Shown here: piece by piece, positions 41,973 to 50,700 of the stretch
Layout: every line of letters begins with the position of its first letter
Numbering within the stretch: the first letter of the stretch is position 1
DNA from: an uncultured Clostridia bacterium
GTDB taxonomy: Bacteria > Bacillota > Clostridia > Christensenellales > Borkfalkiaceae
Direction: 5' to 3'
Length of the DNA: 55,224 nt
Assembly (NCBI GenBank): GCA_944342055.1
Contig: CALVME010000051.1
Span: 1-55,224 of the forward strand
Position numbers and translations under genes: made by a program
The notes under the pieces: model-generated
What the model was told of the DNA's origin: nothing
Database searches by the model: none
The model's input: only the letters and a program-made list of their open reading frames with translations

Positions 41973-42001
41973 AGTATAGCACAGCCCGTGTCAAAAGGCA
42001 A
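41973..42001 (-). promoter_or_regulatory. ABC-F gene promoter, extended -10
   Basis: On the - strand: TTGCCT (42001-41996), 17-base spacer, TGCTATACT with -10 at 41978-41973. Confidence 0.75.
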
Positions 42002-42042
42002 ACGCTCTGCCTCGGAACAAAAAAATATTTTTGATTTTTCGT

Positions 42043-42073
42043 TTGTTTTCGCGCAAAACGCGGTATATATATA
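42043..42073 (+). promoter_or_regulatory. hsp20 promoter region
   Basis: TTGTTT (42043-42048) and TATATATATA (42064-42073), spacer 17 to the best register. No CIRCE inverted repeat or CtsR heptad repeat is visible, so the heat control of the gene is not explained by sequence. Confidence 0.5.
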
Positions 42074-42136
42074 GTGTAAGAAGAAGCAGGCGAAAGGACC
42101 TGCCCCAAAAAACGATAAAAAAGGAGATAAAAAATT

Positions 42137-42568
42137 ATGAAAGCATATCTGCAGAGAAAAAACAGCGATAACGACGGCATTCTGGACGTATTTGACAACT
42201 TCTTCAAGCCCATGTTCTACGATGAGCACCTCGACAGCATGAGGACGGACATCAAAGAGACGGATACGGCATATGAGCTGGAGATCGAGATGCCCGGGTT
42301 TGGCAAGAATGAGATCAAAGTCTCTCTCGAGAACGGTTATCTGACCGTTTCCGCCGAGAAGAGCCGCAAGGAGCCCGCAGAGGGCGAGCAGAACACGGCG
42401 CGCTACATCCGCAAGGAGTGCAGCGTTTCCTGCCAGAGAAGTTATTATGTCGGCGACGATGTCGAGCAGGAGAACGTCCGCGCGAAGTATGAAAACGGCA
42501 TTCTGACCTTGGTTGTTCCCAAGGTGCAGCCCAAGAAGATCGCGCCTCACACCATCGAGATCGAGTAA
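42137..42568 (+). CDS. Hsp20/alpha-crystallin small heat-shock protein
   Basis: A 143-aa chaperone that holds unfolding proteins. The alpha-crystallin domain spans about 36-128 (TDIKETDTAYELEIEMPGF to YENGILTLVVPK, with the A-x-x-x-NGILTLVVPK strand near the end), and a C-terminal PHTIEIE tail follows the I-x-I-type motif used in oligomer assembly. Strong AAGGAG (42120-42125) ribosome site. Single-gene unit. Confidence 0.94.
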   Translation: MKAYLQRKNSDNDGILDVFDNFFKPMFYDEHLDSMRTDIKETDTAYELEIEMPGFGKNEIKVSLENGYLTVSAEKSRKEPAEGEQNTARYIRKECSVSCQRSYYVGDDVEQENVRAKYENGILTLVVPKVQPKKIAPHTIEIE

Positions 42569-42585
42569 ACCAAAGGGAAGGTTTG

Positions 42586-42612
42586 GCCGCCCGCGTCAGC
42601 GGGCGGCTTTTT
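42586..42612 (+). terminator. hsp20 terminator
   Basis: Nine-bp stem GCCGCCCGC / GCGGGCGGC with loop GTCA and five T. From here to about 42890 (280 bases) I see no convincing feature. Confidence 0.9.
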
Positions 42613-42891
42613 GTATGGAAAAATCCGCGGGGAGAATGCGGCTCGCGGAGCCGAGGCGGTCGGTCCCGCGGGTCCTTCCCTGAAAAAAACGCCTCGAAAA
42701 ATGCCGCCGTCCGTTCAGGCGGCGGCACGTCGTTGATCGACTGCGCGTTTTTGCTGATTTTGAAATGTCGCGCTTCTCTCCCTTGCCGCGCAACAAAAGC
42801 AGTTTGCAAAGGCGCGGACAGTGTGCGCGATTTTTCAGACGCGGCTGGAATCGTCGGTATAAGCGGAGCGAGAGCGGGGCATACTGTGCGT

Positions 42892-43038
42892 ATGAAACAT
42901 ACGGAGATCCTTTTGGAAATAGCGGAGACGGAGCGGCGGCTCGCGGGGGCGAGACCGGAAGAGGTCGCGGAATTGACCGAGAAACTCCTGCGTCTTAGAA
43001 AAAAACAGTTCCGTCAATCATCCCATACGGGAATGTAA
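42892..43038 (+). CDS. Possible 48-aa helical protein
   Basis: MKHTEILLEIAETERRLAG and the rest read as one amphipathic, charged helix (EEVAELTEKLLRLRKKQ), which is unlike a random frame. It has no Shine-Dalgarno site; CATACT lies six bases before the ATG, the same geometry as the leaderless genes in this window, but no -35 is seen. The 3' end overlaps the end of the convergent radical SAM gene by 25 bases. Longer in-frame upstream sequence is not protein-like. Confidence 0.4.
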   Translation: MKHTEILLEIAETERRLAGARPEEVAELTEKLLRLRKKQFRQSSHTGM

Positions 43039-43865
43039 GAGGTGTCCGCACTCTCCTTGTCCTGCAAAAACAGGTGGGGAAATTCCAGCGCAAGCGTATG
43101 CTGCAATACTTTTTTGTATTCTCGCGCCGTGATCTTCCGTTGCAATTCGGGCAGATCGGCAATGTCTCCGAAGGGCGTGTACTGGCGCATCAGAGAGAGG
43201 TAGATATTGTCTTTGATGGGTGCGAGGCGGTCGACGATCGCAATGCTGTCGTCCGTGCAGAGGGGAAGTATGAGGTGCCTTACGACGGTTCCTGAGAGCA
43301 TCTTTCCGCGTTCGTCGAAGAGGAGCGGCTTCTTTGCCATGAATTCGACGGCTTTGATCGCATAGGGGAAGTAGTCCTCTCTTCCCGTATAGCGCGCGGA
43401 AATTTTCGGTGAAAAAAACTTCAAATCGGGCAACCAGATGTCGACAAAGGGCGCGATCGATTCGAGAGCGTCCGTTTTTTCGTATCCGTGAGAATTATAG
43501 ACGACGGGAATGCGGGGGCGATAGAGCCCGAACGCCTCCTTGATCAAGGGCAGGAGGTGCGAGGGGTTGACGAGGTTGACATTCTCTGCGCCCATGTCTT
43601 CCAGAGCGCGGAAGATGTCCGCAAGTTCGGCGGGAGTGATCTCTCTGCCGCGCAAGTTGCGGGAAAGTTCGAAATTTTGACAAAATCTGCACCGAAGCGC
43701 GCACCCGCAGAAGAATATCGCGCCGGAACCCTTTTCAAAGGAAATGCAGGGCTCTTCGTAAAAATGCAGTCCGAATTTTGCGATCCTGAGTCCCTTTGTT
43801 CCGCATCTTCCTGAAATTTGTTCGCGGTCTGCGTTGCAACCGACGGGGCATAATATACAATTCAT
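43014..43865 (-). CDS. PflX-like radical SAM protein (COG1313)
   Basis: A 283-aa protein related to pyruvate-formate-lyase-activating enzymes. An N-terminal Cys group, CILCPVGC and RCG (residues 3-22), precedes the radical SAM motif Cys55-x3-Cys59-x2-Cys62 (CALRCRFCQNFELS). Later VYNSHGYEKTDAL and DIWLPDLKFFSPKIS are typical. These COG1313 proteins are orphan relatives of activases; no glycyl-radical enzyme is adjacent. Start at 43865: it begins the conserved Cys block and lies six bases after a -10, so the mRNA should be leaderless; an in-frame ATG at 43952 would lie upstream of the promoter. Confidence 0.85.
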   Translation of the reverse strand: MNCILCPVGCNADREQISGRCGTKGLRIAKFGLHFYEEPCISFEKGSGAIFFCGCALRCRFCQNFELSRNLRGREITPAELADIFRALEDMGAENVNLVNPSHLLPLIKEAFGLYRPRIPVVYNSHGYEKTDALESIAPFVDIWLPDLKFFSPKISARYTGREDYFPYAIKAVEFMAKKPLLFDERGKMLSGTVVRHLILPLCTDDSIAIVDRLAPIKDNIYLSLMRQYTPFGDIADLPELQRKITAREYKKVLQHTLALEFPHLFLQDKESADTSYIPVWDD

Positions 43866-43871
43866 GCCTTC

Positions 43872-43899
43872 AGTATAGCATTTTTTTTGAAAAAAGCAA
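43872..43899 (-). promoter_or_regulatory. Leaderless-type promoter of the PflX-like gene
   Basis: On the - strand: TTGCTT (43899-43894), 16-base spacer, TGCTATACT with -10 at 43877-43872, then GAAGGC and the ATG. Confidence 0.75.
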
Positions 43900-43958
43900 A
43901 CTGCTTTTCGTGTGATAAAAATTTTCGCAAATGCGACACATATTTTTTTCAAGAGTAC

Positions 43959-43987
43959 TTGACAAAATAAGAATTATGGTTTAATAT
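43959..43987 (+). promoter_or_regulatory. degV-family gene promoter
   Basis: Perfect TTGACA (43959-43964), 17-base spacer, TAATAT (43982-43987). Confidence 0.65.
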
Positions 43988-44029
43988 GGTATTGAAAACG
44001 AGATGATACAAACGGAGAGGTGATGCATT

Positions 44030-44902
44030 ATGTCTTTTCGGATAATGGTGGATTCCGGTTGCAATCTGACGGACGATCTTCTGGAGAAATATGATATTCT
44101 GGCGATATCGTATGTGGCGAGGCTGGACGGAGAGGAGTTCCTTTGCTATGAAATGGGACGGGATTACGAGGCGGCGGCAAAGCGCTATTACGATGCCATG
44201 CGCGAAGGGCATGAAGTGGCGACTTCGCTCATCAACGAAGCGATGTTTACCGAAGCGGTGGAGCCCTATCTCGCCAAAGGGGAGGATGTGCTCGTGATCA
44301 CCATTTCTTCGGGGGTCAGCGGTACCAACCGTCAGGCATGCCTTGCGGCGGAGTCCCTGAAGGACAAATACAAGGCGAAACTGTACGTTGCGGACCCTTT
44401 GGGCGCTTCGCTCGGCGCAGGCATGATGGCGATCCGCGCGTCCGAGCTGCGCGCGAAAGGCATGAGCGTTCAGGACGTCTGCAAGGATCTGGAACAGATG
44501 CGCGAACGGCTCTATCAGGTCTTTACCGTGGAAGATCTTTCCTATCTCAAAGCGGGAGGCAGGATATCCGCGCTCACTGCGGCGATCGGGTCCATTCTCA
44601 AGGTGAAGCCCATTCTGAAGGGAAACGAAGAGGGCAAGATCGTTGCGGCGGGAAAGGTGCTCGGCAGACGCAAGGCGTTGCACGCGCTCGCGGACGCTTA
44701 TTGCGAGCGGGCGGTCGATCCCAAAGAGCAGACGCTCTACATCGCGCACGCCGACTGCGAGGCGGAGGCGATGGCGATCGCAAACGAAATTCAGGAGCGT
44801 GCGGGCTATCGCGAGCTCGTCCTGCGTCAGTACGATCTCTGTACGGGCACGCATGTGGGGCCGGGAACGATCGCGATCTTCTTCTTTGCGGAGCACAGAT
44901 AA
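44030..44902 (+). CDS. DegV-family fatty-acid-binding protein
   Basis: A 290-aa DegV/FakB-like protein. FRIMVDSGCNLTDD at the N-terminus, ATSLINEAMF, TISSGVSGTNRQAC (about 90-103) and the family's FTVEDLSYLKAGGRIS (about 164-179) and ILKVKPIL are all present. FakB proteins hand a bound fatty acid to the kinase FakA for phospholipid synthesis; fakA is not in the window, and the window's plsY uses the acyl-phosphate that FakA makes. GGAGAGGTGAT ribosome site. No clear terminator before the metK promoter. Confidence 0.92.
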   Translation: MSFRIMVDSGCNLTDDLLEKYDILAISYVARLDGEEFLCYEMGRDYEAAAKRYYDAMREGHEVATSLINEAMFTEAVEPYLAKGEDVLVITISSGVSGTNRQACLAAESLKDKYKAKLYVADPLGASLGAGMMAIRASELRAKGMSVQDVCKDLEQMRERLYQVFTVEDLSYLKAGGRISALTAAIGSILKVKPILKGNEEGKIVAAGKVLGRRKALHALADAYCERAVDPKEQTLYIAHADCEAEAMAIANEIQERAGYRELVLRQYDLCTGTHVGPGTIAIFFFAEHR

Positions 44903-44936
44903 GAGATAAAAAATGCGGCGGGGTGCGGCGAATGAG

Positions 44937-44965
44937 TTGACAGCTTGTCAAGAATGCTCTATAAT
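44937..44965 (+). promoter_or_regulatory. metK promoter, fully consensus
   Basis: TTGACA (44937-44942), 17-base spacer, TATAAT (44960-44965): both hexamers perfect. The start site at about 44972 gives a leader of about 127 bases. Confidence 0.92.
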
Positions 44966-44971
44966 GGGCAT

Positions 44972-45098
44972 CAAAGCAACCCCGCAAGAGAGAGGGTGGA
45001 ATTGCTTCGGCGTCTTCGTCAAAAATGCGGCGAAAACGATGGCAAGTCCGCCTTTCTGCGTTTATGCGGGAAAAGACAAAACATGCAGGGTAAACGAT
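44972..45098 (+). promoter_or_regulatory. Structured metK leader, candidate regulatory RNA
   Basis: The leader begins with AAGCAACCC (44974-44982) that can pair with GGG (44994-44996) and TTGCTT (45002-45007) as a hairpin with internal loop. A second stem GCGG / CCGC (45028-45031 with 45048-45051) follows. Near the end CTGCGTTT (45056-45063) can pair with AAACATGCAG, which covers the CAGGG that would serve as ribosome site, so translation could be switched. It matches none of the SAM riboswitch consensus forms I know (no S-box core, no SMK or SAM-II pattern). Confidence 0.5.
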
Positions 45099-46259
45099 AT
45101 GAGAAAGTTTTTTACGAGCGAAACCGTGACCGAAGGTCATCCCGATAAGGTGTGCGACAGCATTTCGGACGGCATATTGGATGCGATCCTGGAACAGGAT
45201 CCCGCCGCCCGCACGGCGATCGAGTGCTGCGCGGCGTACAATCTCCTTTTGATCATGGGGGAAGTCACGACGACGGCGCAAATCGATTACGAGGCGAAAG
45301 CGCGGGAGATCATCAAGAAGATCGGCTACGATTTCGGCTCGTTTGCGTACGATAAGTGCAGGGTTCTGGTGGAGATCCACAAACAGTCCCCCGATATCGC
45401 TCTGGGTGTGGACGCTTCCATGGAGAAAAAGGCGGGCGGCGATGAGGCAGATCTGTTCGGCGCGGGAGATCAGGGCATGATGTTCGGCTACGCCTGCCGC
45501 GAGACGGAAGAGCTGATGCCTCTGCCGATCATGCTTTCGCATCGCCTTGCGAAGCGGCTGACGGAGCTGCGGCGCGAGGGGAAAGCGGATTACCTTCGCC
45601 CCGACGGCAAGACGCAGGTCACCGTCGAATATGAAGGCAAGACGCCCGTGCGCGTGGATACCGTCGTCGTATCGACGCAGCACGACGCGGAGGTCTCGCA
45701 GGAGCAGATCGCGAAGGACATCAAAAAATACGTCATCGACGAGGTCATCCCCGCGGAACTTCTCGACGGGAACACCAAATATTTCATCAATCCGACCGGG
45801 AGATTTGAGATCGGAGGACCAGAGGGCGACAGCGGACTTACGGGAAGAAAGATCATCGTGGATACCTACGGCGGCAGATGCGCGCACGGCGGCGGCGCAT
45901 TCTCCGGGAAAGACCCCACGAAGGTGGACAGGAGCGCGACGTATATGGCGCGCTACATCTGTAAAAACGTCGTGGCGGCAGGGCTCGCCGACGAGATCGA
46001 ACTGCAGGTCGCCTATGCGATCGGCGTGGCGAATCCCGTCTCCGTGTTCGTGGATACCTTCGGCACGGGCAAATTGCCCGACGACCGCATCGCGGAGATC
46101 GTGCGCAGGGAATTCGATCTGCGTCCCTATTCCATCATCCGCACGCTCGGACTTCGCGCACCCATCTATGCGAAGACGTGCGCCTACGGGCATTTCGGCA
46201 AAGAGGAACTCCCCTGGGAGCGTACCGATAAGGTCGACGATCTGAAACGATATCTGTAA
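45099..46259 (+). CDS. metK: S-adenosylmethionine synthetase
   Basis: A 386-aa enzyme that makes SAM from methionine and ATP. Family motifs: [15 protein letters not shown] (about 6-20), [16 protein letters not shown] (about 122-137), [16 protein letters not shown], and [19 protein letters not shown]-like sequence with T in place of the second A. The frame stays open about 190 bases upstream, but the ATG at 45099 starts exactly at the conserved N-terminus. SAM demand is high here, with three or more radical SAM enzymes in the window. Confidence 0.97.
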   Translation: MRKFFTSETVTEGHPDKVCDSISDGILDAILEQDPAARTAIECCAAYNLLLIMGEVTTTAQIDYEAKAREIIKKIGYDFGSFAYDKCRVLVEIHKQSPDIALGVDASMEKKAGGDEADLFGAGDQGMMFGYACRETEELMPLPIMLSHRLAKRLTELRREGKADYLRPDGKTQVTVEYEGKTPVRVDTVVVSTQHDAEVSQEQIAKDIKKYVIDEVIPAELLDGNTKYFINPTGRFEIGGPEGDSGLTGRKIIVDTYGGRCAHGGGAFSGKDPTKVDRSATYMARYICKNVVAAGLADEIELQVAYAIGVANPVSVFVDTFGTGKLPDDRIAEIVRREFDLRPYSIIRTLGLRAPIYAKTCAYGHFGKEELPWERTDKVDDLKRYL

Positions 46260-46267
46260 TCGCAGCG

Positions 46268-46295
46268 CGGAGCGCCTTTGAGGCGCTCCGTTTTT
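46268..46295 (+). terminator. metK terminator
   Basis: Nine-bp stem CGGAGCGCC / GGCGCTCCG with loop TTTGA and five T. Confidence 0.9.
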
Positions 46296-46329
46296 CTTTG
46301 CGCGCTTGCGCGCATCCGCGCCGAAACGA

Positions 46330-46358
46330 TTTACAAGCGTAGGAAAATCTGTTACAAT
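46330..46358 (+). promoter_or_regulatory. Leaderless-type bioY promoter
   Basis: TTTACA (46330-46335), 17-base spacer, TACAAT (46353-46358), then GGCGGC and the ATG at 46365. No BirA operator palindrome is evident. Confidence 0.82.
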
Positions 46359-46364
46359 GGCGGC

Positions 46365-46904
46365 ATGAAAGCGTTGCGTGAACACAAGAGAACGGCACAC
46401 GACGTCAGCCGCATTGCGATCTCCGTCGCACTCATTTCCGTTTGCTCCTGGATCTCCATCCCCGTCGGCGCGTCCGTCAAATACACGTTGCAGCTGTTGG
46501 CGGTCTTTGTCTGTTGCGCGTCGCTCGGCGCGAAGCGCGGATTTGCGGCGGTCGCCGTTTACGCCGTCATCGGGCTCGTCGGTTTGCCGGTCTTTGCAGG
46601 GTTTTCCGCGGGACCTTCCGCGACGACGGGCTTTGTGCTCGGGTTCCTTCCCGCTGCGGTTTTGGTCGGGTGCGGACGGCGCCTTGCGGATAAAGAAATC
46701 CGTTTTCGGTTCGATTTGCGGATCGCCATGATGCTGGGCGGATTGCTCCTGTGCTATGCCGTCGGGACCGTTTGGTTCATGATCTGGACGGATTGCAGAT
46801 TGGTTGCCGCGCTCGCATTTACGGTTTTGCCTTACTTCGTTTTCGATCTGGTCAAGACGGCGCTCGCTGCCTACCTTTCGGAACGGATCGGACGCATTCA
46901 ATGA
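46365..46904 (+). CDS. bioY: Biotin transporter subunit BioY
   Basis: A 179-aa S component of the energy-coupling-factor class. Six membrane helices; family landmarks ISVCSWISIPVGASVKYTLQLLAVF (here split between helices 1-2), the AKRGFAAVAVYAVIGLVGLPVFAG block and GFVLGFLPAAVLVG. It captures biotin; the ECF module genes are not in the window. The start at 46365 has no ribosome site and sits six bases after a -10, so the mRNA should be leaderless. Scavenging of biotin fits the absence of bio genes in this window. Confidence 0.92.
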   Translation: MKALREHKRTAHDVSRIAISVALISVCSWISIPVGASVKYTLQLLAVFVCCASLGAKRGFAAVAVYAVIGLVGLPVFAGFSAGPSATTGFVLGFLPAAVLVGCGRRLADKEIRFRFDLRIAMMLGGLLLCYAVGTVWFMIWTDCRLVAALAFTVLPYFVFDLVKTALAAYLSERIGRIQ

Positions 46905-46939
46905 AAAGAACCGCTCTCCTTCGGGAAAGCGGTTCTTTT
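46904..46939 (+). terminator. Bidirectional terminator between bioY and the DUF308-like gene
   Basis: Twelve-bp stem AAAAGAACCGCT / AGCGGTTCTTTT with TCC/GGA inner pairs around TTCG; T-run on both strands. Its first base is the last base of the bioY stop codon. Confidence 0.88.
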
Positions 46940-46981
46940 GTCGTGCCGTTTGATTTGCGGGCGGGAGCGCAGTGCCTGCGC

Positions 46982-47533
46982 TCATTCGTCGCCGATGTTC
47001 TTTTTTTCGGAGCGGATGGCTTTGGATTTCTTTCGGGGAAGGCGAAAGATCAGGAAGTAGAGGCAATAGAGCAGGGCGAGCGCGATGATGAGATAACCTC
47101 CGACGTCGAAAAGCACTTCTGCGGACTTGGCAGGGCCGACGATGAGCAGGGCGACGCCGAGGGCGATGACGGGAAGCTGCGTGCGCAGCATGGCTGTCTT
47201 TGCGTTGGAGCAGAGAATCTTAAGGCAGGGGATCGCGAGCATGAGCGCGCCGATTGCGATCATGACGATCGCTTCGTGCCAGAAAATGAGCGCAAACCCG
47301 AACGCCATGATCAGGCAGGTGAGCAAAAATTCATAGAACGGCTCTTCTCCGAAATAACGGATCTGATGGATGAATTCGGGCAGGGAAGAGACGATGATGC
47401 ACACGCCGAGCAGGACAAAGGCGAGCCAGGCAAGGAGGGACGGGGAAATCAGGATCATCGCGACACCGATGCCGCAGGCAAACAGCGTTCCGACAAAAAG
47501 GCGGATCAAAGATTCTTTTACTTCGCGCAACAT
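46982..47533 (-). CDS. Six-helix membrane protein, DUF308/HdeD-like
   Basis: A 183-aa integral membrane protein with about six closely spaced helices and short loops, in three similar hairpins (for example ALMLAIPCLKIL and ALGVALLIVGPAKS), a build like the HdeD/DUF308 family. The match is by pattern only, with modest confidence. The C-terminus is basic then acidic (LPRKKSKAIRSEKKNIGDE). I start at the ATG at 47533, preceded by GAGG and a consensus promoter; upstream in-frame sequence crosses the promoter. Divergent from secA. Confidence 0.75.
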   Translation of the reverse strand: MLREVKESLIRLFVGTLFACGIGVAMILISPSLLAWLAFVLLGVCIIVSSLPEFIHQIRYFGEEPFYEFLLTCLIMAFGFALIFWHEAIVMIAIGALMLAIPCLKILCSNAKTAMLRTQLPVIALGVALLIVGPAKSAEVLFDVGGYLIIALALLYCLYFLIFRLPRKKSKAIRSEKKNIGDE

Positions 47534-47566
47534 GGGAAAACCTCGTAACAGCAAATTTCTGATACT

Positions 47567-47595
47567 ATTATATATTTGTTTTGTCCAAAAGTCAA
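47567..47595 (-). promoter_or_regulatory. Promoter of the DUF308-like gene
   Basis: On the - strand: TTGACT (47595-47590), 17-base spacer, perfect TATAAT (47572-47567). Confidence 0.87.
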
Positions 47596-47644
47596 CTCTA
47601 AAATGTTTTTGGTGAAAATTTGTCAAAAAGCACGCCAAAACACT

Positions 47645-47672
47645 TTGATTTTTGCCCCAAATATAGTAAAAT
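47645..47672 (+). promoter_or_regulatory. secA promoter
   Basis: TTGATT (47645-47650), 16-base spacer, TAAAAT (47667-47672). The leader of about 70 bases contains a 7-bp hairpin CCGATTT / AAATCGG at 47710-47727 with no T-run; no secM-like open frame is seen. Confidence 0.7.
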
Positions 47673-47750
47673 AATATGCTGTAGCAGAAGTGCAATTTTT
47701 GCATGTTCTCCGATTTTTGGAAATCGGCAATAAAGCATATTGGAGCGATT

Positions 47751-50700
47751 ATGGGGTTAATCAGTTATTTTTTAGGTAGCGACGGGAGAAAAGCGCTGAA
47801 AAAGTTGGACAAAATGGCGAGGCAGGTAGAGGAGCTCGAGCCGAAGTATCAGGCGATGAGCGACAAGGAGCTTCGCGCTCAGACGGACGTTCTGAAGGGC
47901 CGCCTTGCGGCGGGCGAGACGACGGACGACATTCTGTTCGATGCGTTTGCGGCGTTCCGCGAGGCAAGCTGGCGCGTCATCGGCATGAAGCACTTCCATG
48001 TGCAGATCATCGGCGGTATCTGCCTGCATCAGGGCAGAATCGCAGAGATGCGCACGGGTGAAGGCAAGACGCTCGTTTCCACGTTGCCTGCCTATCTGAA
48101 CGCGCTGACGGGGAAGAGCGTGCATATCGTCACGGTCAACGATTACCTCGTTCGCAGAGACGCAGAGTGGATGGGAAAGGTCCACAAGTTCATGGGGCTC
48201 ACCGTCGGCGTCATCGTGCCCGGCCAGACGGACGACGAAAAGAGGGCGGCATACGCCTGCGACGTCGTCTATGCGACGAACAACGAATTGGGCTTTGACT
48301 ATCTGCGCGACAATCTCAAGACGGAGCTCTCCAAAATGGTACAGCGCGATCTGTCGTTTGCGATCGTGGACGAGGTGGACTCCATCCTCATCGACGAGGC
48401 GAGGACGCCGCTCATCATTTCGGGGCCGGGAGAAAAGTCCTCCGAGCTTTACCGCAGCGTAGATCGTTTTGTCCGCACGCTTTCGGGCGGATTTGACGAC
48501 GAGCTCAAAGCGGAAGAGGAGGCTGCCGCAAAGAAGCCCAAGACAAAGGACGAGGCAGGCAAGCGCAAGCTCGCTGCGGCGGAGGCGCATGACTGGGATT
48601 ACGTCATCGAGCGCAAGGAAAAGAGCGTGCAGCTGACCGAGAGCGGCGCGAAAAAAGCGGAGGCGTTCTTCAATCTGGAGAACATTGCAGACATTGAAAA
48701 CGCCGCGATGAACCACCACATTCAGCAGGCGCTCAAGGCGCATAAGATTTTCAAGCGAGACGAAGATTACATCGTCAAGGACAACGAGATCATCATCGTC
48801 GACGAGTTCACGGGCAGACTGATGATCGGCCGCCGCTATTCGGACGGCTTGCATCAGGCGATCGAGGCGAAGGAAGGCGTAGAAGTGCGCAACGAGAACA
48901 AGACGGTCGCGACGATCACCTTCCAGAACTATTTCCGTATTTACAAAAAACTCTCGGGCATGACGGGTACGGCGAAGACGGAGGAGGCGGAGTTCAGGAC
49001 GATCTATTCTCTCGACGTCGTCGAGATCCCGACCAACCGCCCCATTCAGAGAATTGACAGCCCCGACCGCATTTATTCGACGATCGACGGCAAGAAGCGC
49101 GCCATCGTGCGCGAGATCGTCGATCGGCACGAAAAGGGTCAGCCGATTCTGATCGGTACGTCTTCCGTCGACAAATCGGAGGAGATCTCCCGTCTGTTGC
49201 GCAGAAACGGCGTCAAACACAACATTTTGAACGCAAAGAACCACGAGCGCGAAGCGGAGATCGTCGCGCAGGCAGGGCGGTTCGGCGCCGTCACCATCGC
49301 CACGAACATGGCGGGACGCGGTACCGATATTCTGCTCGGCGGCAACCCCGAATACCTTGCGAAAAAGCGTCTGCGCGAGGAGCAGGTCGAGAGAGAGCTC
49401 ATCGAACAGGCGACTTCGTACGCGGAACTTCCCCCCGAGGCGGAGGCGGTGCGCGTGCGCTATCAGGAACTTTATAAGCAGTACAAAGCGCAGACGGATG
49501 CGGAAAAAGAGAAGGTCATCTCCGTCGGAGGCCTCTGCATCATCGGCACCGAGCGCCACGAGTCCCGCCGCATCGACAATCAGCTGCGCGGACGTTCGGG
49601 ACGTCAGGGCGACCCCGGTTATTCGGTGTTCTTCCTCTCCCTGGAGGACGATCTCGTCAAACGCTTCGGCGGCGACAGCATGAAGCGCGTCTATGATATG
49701 TTCAAGATGGACGAGGACCAGTGCCTTGAATCCAAAATGCTCTCGCGCGGCATCGAGAACGCGCAGCGCGGCATCGAGGGCAGGAACTTCGGCATCCGCA
49801 AAAACGTCCTGCAGTACGACGACGTCATGAATAAGCAGAGAGAGATCATCTATGCGGAGCGTCTTAAAGTATTGAAGGGCGAGGATTGCCACCAGCAGGT
49901 GCTCAAATACATTCCCGATTTTGTCGAGACGGTGGTGCGCCGCGCGGTCAACGTGGACGACATGCCCGAGCTTTGGAATGCGGACGATCTGAATACGGCG
50001 ATCGAGCGCAGCCTGATCGCGGAAGGTTCGAGCTTCGTCACGCAGGAAAAGCTCATGCGCTGGGACTACGAGACGGCGATCAAGAAGATTGCCGCGGAGA
50101 CAGAGAAACAGTATGAGCAGAAGATCGTTTCCGTACGCGAGGAGTTCGGCGTCAACTTCGGCGACTTCGAGCGCGCGGTGCTTTTGAGCACGGTAGACAG
50201 AAACTGGATGGACCACATCGACGCGATGGATCAGCTCAGAAAGGGCATCGGGCTCCGCGCCTATGCGCAGACCGATCCCGTCATCGCCTATAAGCAGGAA
50301 GGGTTTGAAATGTTCGACGAGATGATCGAACGCATTCAGACGAGCACGATCGCGCTTCTGTTGAAGGCGTCCGTGCGCGCGCGCCCCGTGCGCCGTGCGC
50401 CCGTGATCCAGAAGGTCAGCGCGCAGGAGGCGGGCATTCCCGTACGTCCGCGCCGTCCCCTCATCCAGACGGTCAGCGCGGCAGAGGCGGGGCTCTCCGT
50501 CGTCAGGAAGGAACAGGCGCAGCCGGAAGGAGGACAAGAGGAAGGGGCACCCGCCGCTCAGGCGCAGCCCAAGGCGGAGCAAGCGGAGGATGCGGCAAAG
50601 GCGGAGAACGAGCCCGTTCCCGTTCTCGACCCTGTTTCCATGCCTTCGCCTGTCGTTCCGCTCGAAAGCCTGAAGACGAACATGGACGGAACGGTCAATC

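Noticed and set aside
42583-42891. In-frame extension upstream of the possible 48-aa protein
   Set aside because: It would overlap the hsp20 terminator and its composition is not protein-like.
44972-45098. S-box (SAM-I) or SMK riboswitch in front of metK
   Set aside because: The conserved cores of these classes are not found. Reported as an unassigned structured leader.
44913-45098. Longer MetK with an N-terminal extension
   Set aside because: The frame is open, but it would start within or before the perfect promoter, and the family's conserved N-terminus begins at 45099.
47703-47750. Upstream in-frame ATG of secA and a hairpin resembling a secM-type arrest leader
   Set aside because: The 16 extra codons are not SecA-like, and no separate leader frame with an arrest-like end exists. 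ATG at 47751 has the ribosome site.
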